64,000 nt of DNA, taken from positions 82,400 to 146,399 of the forward strand of contig JAJEIY010000088.1 in assembly GCA_022828085.1 (NCBI GenBank), in the 5' to 3' direction. Under the pieces are notes generated by a model. That model saw nothing but the letters and a program-made list of their open reading frames with translations, did no database searches and was not told the DNA's origin. This DNA is from Acidobacteriota bacterium (GTDB taxonomy: Bacteria; Acidobacteriota; Vicinamibacteria; Marinacidobacterales; Marinacidobacteraceae). The first letter of the stretch is position 1. Each line of letters starts with the position of its first letter. Below, piece after piece: positions 29,833 through 38,000 of the stretch. Position numbers and translations under genes: made by a program.

Positions 29833-30357
29833 TATCGACCGGACCTCCGGCGCTATCGACCGGACCTCGGTGCCGGAGACCCTCGATATCGACCGGACCC
29901 CCACCGCTATCGACCGGACCTGGAGTCCGAGACCCCGCATATCGACCGGAGCTGGGAATCCGAGGCCCCGGATATCGACCGGACCTCGCCGTTATCGACC
30001 GGAGTTGGGAATCGGAGACCCCGGATATCGACCGGACCTCGCCGTTATCGACCGGAGCTCGGAGTCGGAGACCCCGCATATCGACCGGACCCCCGGCGAT
30101 ACCGACCGGAGCTGGAGCCCGGAGACCCCGGATATCGACCGGACCTCGCCGTTATCGACCGGAGCTGAGAGCCGGAGACCCCGAATATCGACCGGACCCC
30201 CGGCGTTATCGACCGGAGCTGGAATCGGAGGCTCCGTATATCGACCGGACCTCCGGCGTTATCGACCGGAGCTAGTTGTCCGAGACCCCGGATATCGACC
30301 GGACCCTCGCCGATATCGACCGGAGCTGAAAATCGGAGACCCCAGCTACCGACCGGA
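29833..30357 (+). repeat. Phased TATCGACCGGA array 1 (20 motif copies)
   Basis: Twenty direct copies of TATCGACCGGA (two read TACCGACCGGA) start at 29833, 29854, 29887, 29908, 29940, 29973, 29993, 30026, 30046, 30079, 30100, 30133, 30153, 30186, 30207, 30239, 30260, 30293, 30314 and 30347. Intervals alternate 20-21 and 32-33, giving a 53-54 base unit. The short spacers read like CYCSSCG and the long ones like CTGGGAATCGGAGACCCCG, and the base after the motif alternates C and G. Because units of 53 and 54 bases are mixed, no single reading frame is kept. Fills the space between the sterol reductase and hicA. Confidence 0.97.
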
Positions 30358-30380
30358 CCTCCTCGGGCAGACGGGCTGTC

Positions 30381-30608
30381 TCAGGGATTCCGTTCGAACT
30401 CGGAACGGGGGATGCCGGATTGCCGAATGATCGAGAGCGGGGTGCCGATGCGCAACTCCGAGTGGTCGGGAATCGGCACTGTCACTGTGCGACCGGCCTC
30501 GACCTTCTGGACCACCACATGGCTGCCACGCCGCCTGGCCTCCAAGAAACCATGGGAGGCGAGGATGCGGCAGACGTCCCGGCCGGAGAGAACGCGCAGC
30601 CTACCCAA
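30381..30608 (-). CDS. hicA: HicA family mRNA interferase toxin
   Basis: 75 residues from a TTG that overlaps the hicB stop by 8 bases. The double-stranded-RNA-binding-like HicA fold is recognised by LSGRDVCRILASHGF, then RRGSHVVVQ with the catalytic His, and a VPIPDHSELRIGTPLSIIRQ tail. HicA toxins cut mRNA when the antitoxin is lost. Order hicB then hicA is the less common arrangement but known. The pair sits exactly between motif arrays 1 and 2, with hicA ending 24 bases from array 1. Confidence 0.9.
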   Translation of the reverse strand: MGRLRVLSGRDVCRILASHGFLEARRRGSHVVVQKVEAGRTVTVPIPDHSELRIGTPLSIIRQSGIPRSEFERNP

Positions 30609-30822
30609 CGGCGACCTCGACCTGCGTCACGTAGATCTCTCCACGAAGGCGCCGGTCGATTTCCTCCGCGGAGGCCGTCTCGAAGAAGAGGGTCAGCGCT
30701 TCCGTCAGGTTCGCGCGTGCTTCGGCAACGGTGTCTCCCTGGCTCGCGACATCTACTTCGGGGCACAGGGCGACATATCCGTCGCCCTCCCGTTCAACGA
30801 TTGCGGTCAAGTGGCGGGTCAT
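30601..30822 (-). CDS. hicB: HicB family antitoxin, short form
   Basis: 73 residues with the HicB partial RNase H-like fold: LTAIVEREGDGYVALCPEVDVASQGDTVAEARANLTEALTLF is the family core. It ends soon after and lacks the C-terminal ribbon-helix-helix or HTH domain that lets longer HicB proteins repress their own promoter. GAGGG lies 4-8 bases before the ATG. Partner of the downstream hicA. If the operon is autoregulated, DNA binding must come from another protein. Confidence 0.9.
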   Translation of the reverse strand: MTRHLTAIVEREGDGYVALCPEVDVASQGDTVAEARANLTEALTLFFETASAEEIDRRLRGEIYVTQVEVAVG

Positions 30823-30862
30823 CGCGCCCTCATCCTATCTCCAACCCGCCACCGATCCTCGA

Positions 30863-31420
30863 TATCGACCGGACCTCCCGCCGCTGACCCCGGCTACCGA
30901 CCGGACCCCCGCCGATATGGACCGGAGCTGGGGGTCGGAGACCCCGGATATCGACCGGACCCCCGGCGTTATCTACCGGAGCTGGGAATCGGAGACCCCG
31001 GATATCGACCGGACCTCCCCGTTATCGACCGGAGCCGGGAATCGGAGACCCCGCGTATCGACCGGACCCCGGCGATATCGACCGGAGCTGGGAATCGGAG
31101 ACCCCGGATATCGACCGGAACTCGTCGTTGTCGACCCGAGTTGGGAATCGGAGACCCTGCGTATCGACCGGACCCCCGGCGATATCGACCGGAGCTAGTT
31201 GTCCGAGACCCCGGATATCGACCGGACCCTCGCCGATATCGACCGGAGCTGGCGTCGGAGACCCCGGATATCGACCGGACCCCCGCCGACATCGACCGGA
31301 GCTGGTTGTCGGAGACCCCGGATATCGACCGGACCCCCGCCGATATCGACCGGAGCTGGTTGTCGGAGACTCCGGATATCGACCGGACCTCGGTACCGGT
31401 GACCCCGGCTATCGACCGGA
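30863..31420 (+). repeat. Phased TATCGACCGGA array 2 (21 motif copies)
   Basis: Copies start at 30863, 30895, 30916, 30949, 30970, 31003, 31023, 31056, 31076, 31109, 31129, 31162, 31183, 31216, 31237, 31269, 31290, 31323, 31344, 31377 and 31410. A few carry one or two changes, such as TATCTACCGGA and TATGGACCGGA. Intervals are again 20-21 and 32-33. Long spacers repeat GGAGACCCCG near their ends. Same orientation as array 1. It fills the space between the hicB start and the winged-helix gene. Confidence 0.97.
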
Positions 31421-31494
31421 GCTTCCTTCGGTGACGCGCGTCTCTCCACCTCTCCAACGACCGAGGGTGGTCGAGTTGCATTCCGTCGGTAGCG

Positions 31495-31506
31495 TTACGT
31501 TCGTAA
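31495..31506. promoter_or_regulatory. Small inverted repeat upstream of the winged-helix gene
   Basis: TTACG, two bases, CGTAA, inside an AT-richer stretch (31480-31560) between array 2 and the ATG at 31584. It could be an operator or part of a promoter. No clear -35/-10 pair was identified. Confidence 0.3.
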
Positions 31507-31583
31507 GTTACATTCAAGTCACTCAGGAAACCGGAATTAAGCCGTCAATACGCCCATGTCGACTCCGGTAAGCTCGCTCCGGC

Positions 31584-32726
31584 ATGGCCGCCCTCAATCT
31601 CCGCGGCGACCCACCCCGTTCCGAAGAACCGCCGCAGACGCTGCCCAAGGAGCCCCTCGGGCTCGGTCTGATTCGCGAATGGCTGGCGAAGCCGCGGCCC
31701 CGGCTCTACGCTCTTTGGCTCTGGGTGCCTTTCTTGGCGAAAGGTGTCCGGAAGGCGTACCGCTGGCTCCGGGCGAATAGCGGTCCGGTGCTACGCCGCA
31801 CCGCCGAGACGCTCCGCAGTGCGGCAAAGGTCAGCCAGGCGTTGCGCGGGGCCGCCCAACGGCTGGGTGCGCGACTGGAGAGGACGTTCCCACCCGGGAG
31901 CCGGGGCCGCGCTGTGGCCGCGCATCTGGCCGACGGCAGCCGTCTGCTTGGCCGTTCCGCGCTTATCCTCGTAGGCATCGGCCGCGAAGCGGACCGCCTC
32001 CCGAGCGTGTTCGAGCGCGAGCGCGTAACCCGCGATCGTCCCCCCGAACCGAAGCAGCCACCCTTCGGAACCACGCCGGATCCCCCGGCGGTGGACAAAC
32101 CGCGCGCATCGGGTGACGCCGATCCGGAGGGCCGGGACGAACCCGCCGGTTCCCCCGATTCGGCGGTGCGCGGCGATCCCGCTGCTTCTCCCCGCCCGGC
32201 GGGATCGCCGCCAGGCGAGGTTTCTCAACCGGATCCGCCCCCACCGGCATCGTCCCCGCCAGAATCATCTCGACCCGACGCGTCCTCACCGGAGCCGTCT
32301 CGACCGGAAGAGTCGCGACCCGAACCGCTCGTGGAGGATCCGCCGGCCCGCGGCTCCGCAGCATCCGCGCCGGCCGATTCCTCACCCGTCCCCGGCCTGC
32401 CCCCGGGGCCACGTGCCGATGCTCTCGCCAAGCTTTCGCGAAGCCTGCGCACACAGATCCTCACGCTGGGCAAGCGTCCTCGGAAGGCGGCCCTGCGTTA
32501 CGCCATTTGGCGGATCCTGAACGAGCGCGGCGCGAGCACCTCCGAGGACCTCGGACTGCTATTGCACATGGATCCCGCGAATCTCGCGAAGCGCCACCTC
32601 AGCCCGCTGGTCGAACAGGGAGTCCTCGAACGCACGATTCCCGACCGGATCAACCACCCGGAGCAGGCCTACCGGAACACGGGCCCGCCGCCGGGGGCTG
32701 CCGGCTTGCCGGACATCGACGAGTAA
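31584..32726 (+). CDS. Unknown protein: hydrophobic/amphipathic N-terminus, proline-rich linker, C-terminal winged helix
   Basis: 380 residues, no recognised family as a whole. Residues 30-60 include an aromatic stretch (LYALWLWVPFLAKGV) followed by basic residues, which could attach to the membrane. Residues 60-140 are basic and helical. Residues 140-270 are Pro/Ser/Asp/Glu-rich and probably disordered. Residues 280-365 look like a winged helix: KAALRYAIWRILNERG, then LGLLLHMDPANLAKRHLSPLVEQGVLE and TIPDRINHPEQAYR. The end resembles the winged helix that closes AlbA-type and Fic-associated regulators (compare VPDKPNHHQPKHRL in the ORF at 38329). It is bracketed by arrays 2 and 3, so it is a candidate array-binding protein; that is inference. 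Confidence 0.65.
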   Translation: MAALNLRGDPPRSEEPPQTLPKEPLGLGLIREWLAKPRPRLYALWLWVPFLAKGVRKAYRWLRANSGPVLRRTAETLRSAAKVSQALRGAAQRLGARLERTFPPGSRGRAVAAHLADGSRLLGRSALILVGIGREADRLPSVFERERVTRDRPPEPKQPPFGTTPDPPAVDKPRASGDADPEGRDEPAGSPDSAVRGDPAASPRPAGSPPGEVSQPDPPPPASSPPESSRPDASSPEPSRPEESRPEPLVEDPPARGSAASAPADSSPVPGLPPGPRADALAKLSRSLRTQILTLGKRPRKAALRYAIWRILNERGASTSEDLGLLLHMDPANLAKRHLSPLVEQGVLERTIPDRINHPEQAYRNTGPPPGAAGLPDIDE

Positions 32727-32768
32727 CGCGCCTCCGGCGCCCCGTCCGCCGCGCCCGCCGACTGCTGT

Positions 32769-32865
32769 TATCGACCGGACCCTCGCCCGGCCGACTGGCG
32801 ATATCGACCGGACCCTCCCCGGGCCGGCTGGCGATATCGACCGGACCCCGCCGTTATCGACCCGT
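32769..32865 (+). repeat. Phased TATCGACCGGA array 3 (4 motif copies)
   Basis: Copies start at 32769, 32802, 32835 and 32855 (the last is TATCGACCCGT). Intervals are 33, 33 and 20, the same two values as in arrays 1 and 2, but the long spacers have a different sequence (GGCCGRCTGGCG). It fills the space between the winged-helix gene and the hipA stop. Confidence 0.92.
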
Positions 32866-32871
32866 GAAGCG

Positions 32872-34146
32872 TCAGGGATCGCGCAGCCGGACTCCGGCGG
32901 CCGCTGCGCGGTTCGCGAGCCGCTTGGCGAGCTTTGTGATCATCCCGTTGTCCCCAGCCCCTTCCAGCGCCCCCGACACGACGACCGGGAGTGCGTCGAG
33001 GATACGGCCAGCCAGTTCCCGACACGCGGACACCGTGTCCCAGGAGAGCGCATTCTCGGTACGGAAGCGCTCCCATTGCCGCCGGCCGATGTCGTCGAGA
33101 CGATACTTGCCGCCGATCCGGTTCGAGAGCTTGAGCCGGCGCGGATCGTCCGCGTAGGGAAGGAAGCTCGCGATGTCGTAGAGGGGCGCGAGCCGGACCT
33201 GCCCTCCCCGGCCGATCAGCAGCGAGAAGTTCTTGCCGTGCGCGTCGGTGGCGCCGAGGACCCAGTTCAGCATCATCGCGCGCGACAGGGTGCGCATGTC
33301 CTCGTCAGGCAGCGCGGACTCGCCGCAGAGGACGTCCAGCATCGTGCTGACCCGGGGGCCGCCCTCGTTCTCGTACTTGCGCTCGGGGGGAAGCCCGAGC
33401 GCCTGGCAGAAGTCCTCCTGATGAAGTCGCACCCATTCGTCGCCCACGCGGCGGCGGTCGTAGCGGGTCACCACCAGCGCGAGCTGGTCGCCGAACCGGG
33501 CGATGCGGCTCGCCGCGGCCGGAAGGCCGACCGCGGCCGCGAGCTTCAGGCAGAGGTGCTCGTTCTCGACCAGGCCCGGAAAGTGCTCGTTCTCCGGCTT
33601 CAGGATGTGCGTGGTCGGCGTCGCGCCCGTGGGCAGTCCCCAGCGGTCGTCCTCGAGGAGGAGCGCGGTCTTCGGCTGGACGCCCGCGAGGGAAAACCGG
33701 CCGGGATCGTCGGGACGGCGGCCGAGCGCCGGGTCCAGCCGGAGTTCGGCGAGACGCTGGCCGACCTCCTCGGGAGTGAGCCACCCGACTTCCGGGGCCG
33801 CGGCGCGGAGCACCCGGTCGAGCCGCTCCGGCCGGACGAGTTGGACGGCGCCCGCGCAGTCCTCGCCTACCTCGGCGAGCAGGCCGAAGACGTTGCGGCG
33901 TGAGACCTGGAAACGCGCGCTCCAGGCCCGGAGGACATTCTCGTCGTCGGGGAGCAGGCCGGCGAGCCACGGTTCGAGGACGGACCGGCGGAACGGGTCG
34001 GGGCGCAGCGGAAGCGAAAGCGACAGCGGGAACGCGTCCGGGTTCCGGAGCCAGTCGCGGTCGTAGACGAAGGACAGGTCGCCGCCCGGGGAACGGGTCA
34101 CGACGCCGAGGAGGCGGCGATTGGCGACGACGGCGAGTTCCGTCAT
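32872..34146 (-). CDS. hipA: HipA-family serine/threonine kinase toxin
   Basis: 424 residues from the ATG at 34146, which overlaps the hipB stop (ATGA). Family features: N-terminal HipA_N region (PLSLSLPLRPDPFRRSVLEPWLAGLLPD), the phosphate-binding loop SLAGVQPKTAL (about residues 152-162), catalytic ATDAHGKNFSLL with Asp301, His303 and Asn306, and the metal-binding Asp in LYDIASF (about 324). HipA proteins phosphorylate tRNA synthetases or similar targets and cause dormancy. All kinase residues are intact. Its stop is 7 bases from array 3. Confidence 0.92.
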   Translation of the reverse strand: MTELAVVANRRLLGVVTRSPGGDLSFVYDRDWLRNPDAFPLSLSLPLRPDPFRRSVLEPWLAGLLPDDENVLRAWSARFQVSRRNVFGLLAEVGEDCAGAVQLVRPERLDRVLRAAAPEVGWLTPEEVGQRLAELRLDPALGRRPDDPGRFSLAGVQPKTALLLEDDRWGLPTGATPTTHILKPENEHFPGLVENEHLCLKLAAAVGLPAAASRIARFGDQLALVVTRYDRRRVGDEWVRLHQEDFCQALGLPPERKYENEGGPRVSTMLDVLCGESALPDEDMRTLSRAMMLNWVLGATDAHGKNFSLLIGRGGQVRLAPLYDIASFLPYADDPRRLKLSNRIGGKYRLDDIGRRQWERFRTENALSWDTVSACRELAGRILDALPVVVSGALEGAGDNGMITKLAKRLANRAAAAGVRLRDP

Positions 34147-34412
34147 TCCGGAAGCGGAGCGCGATGAGCCTCGACGATGGCGGTCGGGTCGAGCGGAGAG
34201 GGTTGCGGCTCCTCGAACTTCAGGATGACGCCGGCGCAGGCGAGGGTGCGGAGGACGCGCCCGAGTTCGGCGCCTTCCCGGCCCCGCTCGAGGCCGCTGA
34301 GCCACTGGCGGCTCACTCCCGCCCGGCGGGCAAGCTGCGCCTGGGTCAGTCCAAGGCGCCGGCGTTGCTCGCGCACCAGCATTCCAAGCGTGCGGGAGGA
34401 ACGAACGAACAT
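34143..34412 (-). CDS. hipB: HipB-like antitoxin with XRE helix-turn-helix
   Basis: 89 residues. The HTH is LGMLVREQRRRLGLTQAQLARRAGVSRQWLSGLERGR, a textbook XRE/Cro fold, followed by a short helical tail. It should neutralise HipA and repress the operon by binding the paired ACGACA-type operators listed next. hipB comes first and overlaps hipA, as in canonical modules. Confidence 0.93.
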   Translation of the reverse strand: MFVRSSRTLGMLVREQRRRLGLTQAQLARRAGVSRQWLSGLERGREGAELGRVLRTLACAGVILKFEEPQPSPLDPTAIVEAHRAPLPE

Positions 34413-34444
34413 GGGGGAACCTCTCGAGAAGTGTCTCTGAACAA

Positions 34445-34505
34445 CGACATACCAGGAATGTCGTATTTCATAGACATTCTAGTGTTGTCGTCGAACTACG
34501 ACAAT
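34445..34505 (-). promoter_or_regulatory. hipBA promoter with two inverted-repeat operators
   Basis: On the minus strand TTGTCG (34505-34500), a 17-base spacer and TAGAAT (34482-34477) form a good sigma70-type promoter for hipB (ATG at 34412). Operator O2 (34486-34505) is TTGTCGT, six bases, ACGACAA and covers the -35 and spacer. Operator O1 (34445-34465) is ACGACAT, seven bases, ATGTCGT and lies just past the likely transcription start. Both arms are perfect and share ACGACA, as expected for HipB autoregulation. Confidence 0.75.
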
Positions 34506-34574
34506 CGACTGCTGACGAACGAAGTCGTCGAGCCATGGTCCGGGAGTGTTGAAAGGTCTATGCGGTAGCGTGGC

Positions 34575-34712
34575 GATTTGTACAGGATCGTAATCACGGT
34601 CGCCCTGATGCCTCCGTTGGAGGGGGTCTGGTCTCTTAAGTCGCGGAGCCGAAGTTGTTGATGGCGACGGCTTTCGTGGCGCTCGGCCGGATTTGTACAG
34701 GAGCGTAATCAC
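34575..34712. repeat. Direct repeat of a 23-base sequence in a gene-free stretch
   Basis: The sequence beginning GATTTGTACAGGA and ending GTAATCAC occurs at 34575-34597 and 34690-34712 with one mismatch in 23. On the minus strand both read as short open stretches (VITxLYKS), perhaps debris of a duplicated gene. The whole interval 34506-34915 has no credible complete gene. Confidence 0.6.
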
Positions 34713-34778
34713 CCGGGTCATCCGGACGCCGTCTAGCCGGCAAGTTTGCGACGCGTGTTCGGCATCGGGAGGCGGGGA

Positions 34779-34814
34779 ATTACGCCATTGAGCAAGTTTG
34801 CTCAGTTGCGTAAT
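34779..34814. promoter_or_regulatory. Long imperfect palindrome
   Basis: Two 17-base arms around a GT centre: ATTACGCCATTGAGCAA and TTGCTCAGTTGCGTAAT match at 14 of 17 positions. The outer GCGTAAT recurs in the 23-base repeats nearby. It may be a regulator-binding site or a terminator hairpin, but it lacks a T-run. Confidence 0.45.
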
Positions 34815-34915
34815 CTGCCTGTCCGGGTCGCGTGTTTTCGTCCGCCTGGGGCGGACGATGCCGGCCGGAGGTTGGCAATCTGGCCGGCTCCCCCGCGTTG
34901 GGGACCGGGAGGGCC

Positions 34916-35086
34916 TCAGCCAACTTGTCGAAGGCGACCCACTCCGCGCGCGTGATGTCGGTGGCGACCACAGCGGTGCGTCGTTTCGATGAGCAAAACC
35001 CACCGATACTCGGCCCGCGCCGCCCGCCCCCGGAAGTCCGCGTACTTGCCGAACAGGCATGTCTTGACGGCTTTGAGGAATCCCAC
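34916..35086 (-). pseudogene. DUF805 membrane protein remnant
   Basis: From a GTG at 35086 (6 bases after the hsdR stop) the first 30 codons read FLKAVKTCLFGKYADF then RGRAARAEYRWVLLIE, matching the conserved N-terminus of DUF805 inner-membrane proteins (a conserved aromatic/Gly-Arg-Ala block before the first helix). After that the similarity stops, the frame becomes Arg/His-rich and ends at 34916. In another frame a different protein-like piece begins (VVATDITRAEWVAFDKLAEALPVP), so the locus looks like joined gene fragments. Confidence 0.6.
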
Positions 35087-35092
35087 TTCGTC

Positions 35093-38000
35093 TCAGGCGG
35101 CGGCGTCGCCTTCGTAGTACGGCGAGGGCACCTCGGGGTACGCTCGGAACACGTGCCGATAGACATCGTCCACCCTCGTCTGCACCTCGACGTCGCTGTA
35201 GCGAGGTGACGGGAGTCCAGTTGCGTCATCCCAGAGGAAGTCACGGATGGCGGCCCGCACCGTGTCCCTCGTGGCCTCCTTCTCGCGCCACTGGCTGACG
35301 CGCCGGACTTCCGCCTTCACGACCTTCAGCAGCCCCACGGCGGCTTCCTTGACCCGCGCACGTTCCTTCCCCGTCAGACGGTCCTTGCGCAGCAGGTCGA
35401 AGAGGGCGAGTGACTCCTCGTCGAGCCCTTCGCGGACCGCGCGGCTTTCTTCCCGGTCGAGTTCGCGCACAAGGTTCAGCAGCTCCTCGAACGTCCGCTC
35501 GATGGTCACCCGATCCTTCTCCGCGTTGTAGGCGGCCACGATTTCGTCGAAGCGCGCCTGCAGATCCAGGCGCCGCGGATTCCGTTCTAGCAGTTTCCGA
35601 AGCCTGGTCTCGATGGCCTGTTTGAGTTCCTGAATCCTCGTGCGCTTCGCGCGGTTCCGCTCGAACTCCTTCTTGAGCCGCTCGAAGTCGAGCCCGCTCA
35701 GGTCGTAGGCGCCCGACCCGGCGACCCCGACGCCTTCCCGGGTATCCACGGCCGCGTCTACGAGGCGGTGCAGTTCCCGGAGGATTCGGCCCGTATCCGC
35801 CCGTTGCCGATCCTGTTGGAGGCTCTGGTACACGATGTGGATGGCGTCGCGATCCGCCCGGTAGCGCTGCGCCCGCCGCGGGTACCTCAGGCAGGCGCGG
35901 AACCACCGGAATACCTCGCGGCACAGCACCTCGAACCGCTTGCGGCTCTCGTCGTTCTGATTAACCGCCTCCTTGCAGGCCACGATGGCGGCGTTTCGCT
36001 CAAAGCCGGCTGCCCGGAGCACGTTGTCCAGCGGTGCGCCCCGCTCGTCGAGGAAGGACCGCACCGTCCGGATCGTCTCGGCGAGCGCCGCCAACATCTC
36101 ATTCACCGGCTGCATCGGCAGCGCGCCGGCCTTGGTGGAGGGCGCGGCCCAGGTCGCGAGCGCCCGGCGGAGCGGCCCCAGCACTCCGCAGTAGTCCACG
36201 ATCAAGCCGTTCGGCTTTCCTTCGTTCACCCGGTTGGCGCGCGCGATGGCCTGCATCAGGGTGTGGGCCTTGAGCGGTTTGTCCAGATAGAGCGTGGAGA
36301 GGCAAGGCACGTCGAATCCGGTCAGCCACATCGCGCAGACGATGGCGACCCGGAACGGGTGCTCTTCGGCCTTGAAGGCGTCCTCCACGCGCATCCGCTG
36401 GATGTTCCGGAACTCTGGCCGGCGCCGCATGGCCTCGGGTAGCTCCATCCCTGCCTTGAGCAGTCTTCGGTGGGGTAGGACATCGAGCCCCCACCGGCGG
36501 AACGCCTCCACTTCTCCCTGTTCCTCGCTCACCACGACCGCGATCCGGGTCTCGCGCATCCACTGGATCTGGCGATCCAGCGAGGCAGCTTCCTGTTCGT
36601 CGCGCGAACGGTCACGTTTGCGTTCCAGTTGCCCGATACGCTCGTCCCAGTACCGGGTGATCTTCTCGTGCATCCTCCCGCAGGTCACCTTGTCCGTGCA
36701 GACAAACATCGCCTTGCCGGATTCCCACCCCGCCGAAGCGTGCCGTGCGAAGTCCCGGGCGATCTGGTCGAGGCGCCTGTCGGCCGTCAGGACGTGGTAC
36801 TGGCTGCCGAGCTGCCGTTCGAGTTTTTGGGCGACATCAACGTCTTCGATCTCCAGCTCCTCGAGCTTCTCGGCGATCTGTTCGTTGAGATCCCGTGTGG
36901 TGACGCCCAGCCGGTCGCCGCCGGATTCGTAGTAGAGCGGCACGGTCGCGCCGTCCTCGACGGCGCGCTGGAAGTCGTAGGTGGACACGTACTCGCCGAA
37001 GACCTGCCGGGTGATCTCGTCCTCCTTGAAGAGCGGCGTTCCGGTGAAGCCAAGGTAGCTCGCATTCGGCAGGGCCTCTCGCAGGTTGAGCGCCAGAGTT
37101 CCGTACTGCGTCCGATGCGCCTCGTCGGTCATGACGATGACATCGTCCCGCCCCGAATATGCCCCGTCGGGGCCGACCTCCTCGTGGAACTTCTGGATCA
37201 GGGAGAAGACATGCGACTTGTGTTGTCCCAGGAGCTTCCGCAGGTGTTTGCCGCTGGACGCACGGCACGGATCACCGTCGTGGTCCGCGATGCCGCAGCC
37301 GGCGAAGGTCCGGTAGATCTGGGAGTCGAGATCCGCGCGGTCCGTGAGGATCAGGAAGGTGAAGGCGCCGCTCAGCTTCCGGTGAACCTTGCGGGTGAAG
37401 AACGCCATGGCGTAGCTCTTGCCCGCGCCCTGGGTATGCCAGAAGACGCCCAGCCGGCCCTCCCGGCGCCTCCGTTCGCGCACGGCCTCGACGGCGCGGT
37501 TGACCCCGAGGAACTGGTGGTTGCGGGCCAGGATCTTCCGGACCGCGCCCGCCGAGTCGTCGAACAGGATGAAGTTCTCGAAGAGGTCGAGGAAGTTCCG
37601 TCGGTCGCACACCCCCTTGAGCAGCGTCTCCATGTCCACGGCGCCGGGCTCCTCTTCGGCGAGCCGCTTCCACTCGTGGAAATGCCCCCACTTGCTGGTG
37701 ACCGAGCCGATCTTCGCGCTCTCGCCGTTGGCGAACAAGACGATCGCGTTGTGGTGGAAGAGGTGCGGAATCGTGTCCCGGTAGTCGCTGTAGTTCTGCT
37801 CGAACGCGACCCGGAGATTCCGGTGGATGTTCTTGCACTCCACGAAGAGCAGGGGCAACCCGTTGACGAAACCAACCAGGTCGGCTCGCCGACGGTAGAG
37901 GTCGCCGCGAATCCACAGTTCGCGCACACAGAGAAAGTCGTTGTTTTCGGGTGTCTCGAAATCGAAGACCCGGAGGCGGCGGGTGACCGGTTTCCCGTCA

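Noticed and set aside
29833..31420. CRISPR array
   Set aside because: The repeats are only 11 bases, the spacers are themselves repeated and of two fixed lengths, and no cas gene is present.
29833..31420. A repeat protein encoded by the arrays (18-residue period in several frames)
   Set aside because: Units of 53 and 54 bases alternate, so every frame is broken repeatedly. No start with a ribosome-binding site precedes them, and the DNA motif is conserved across frame changes.
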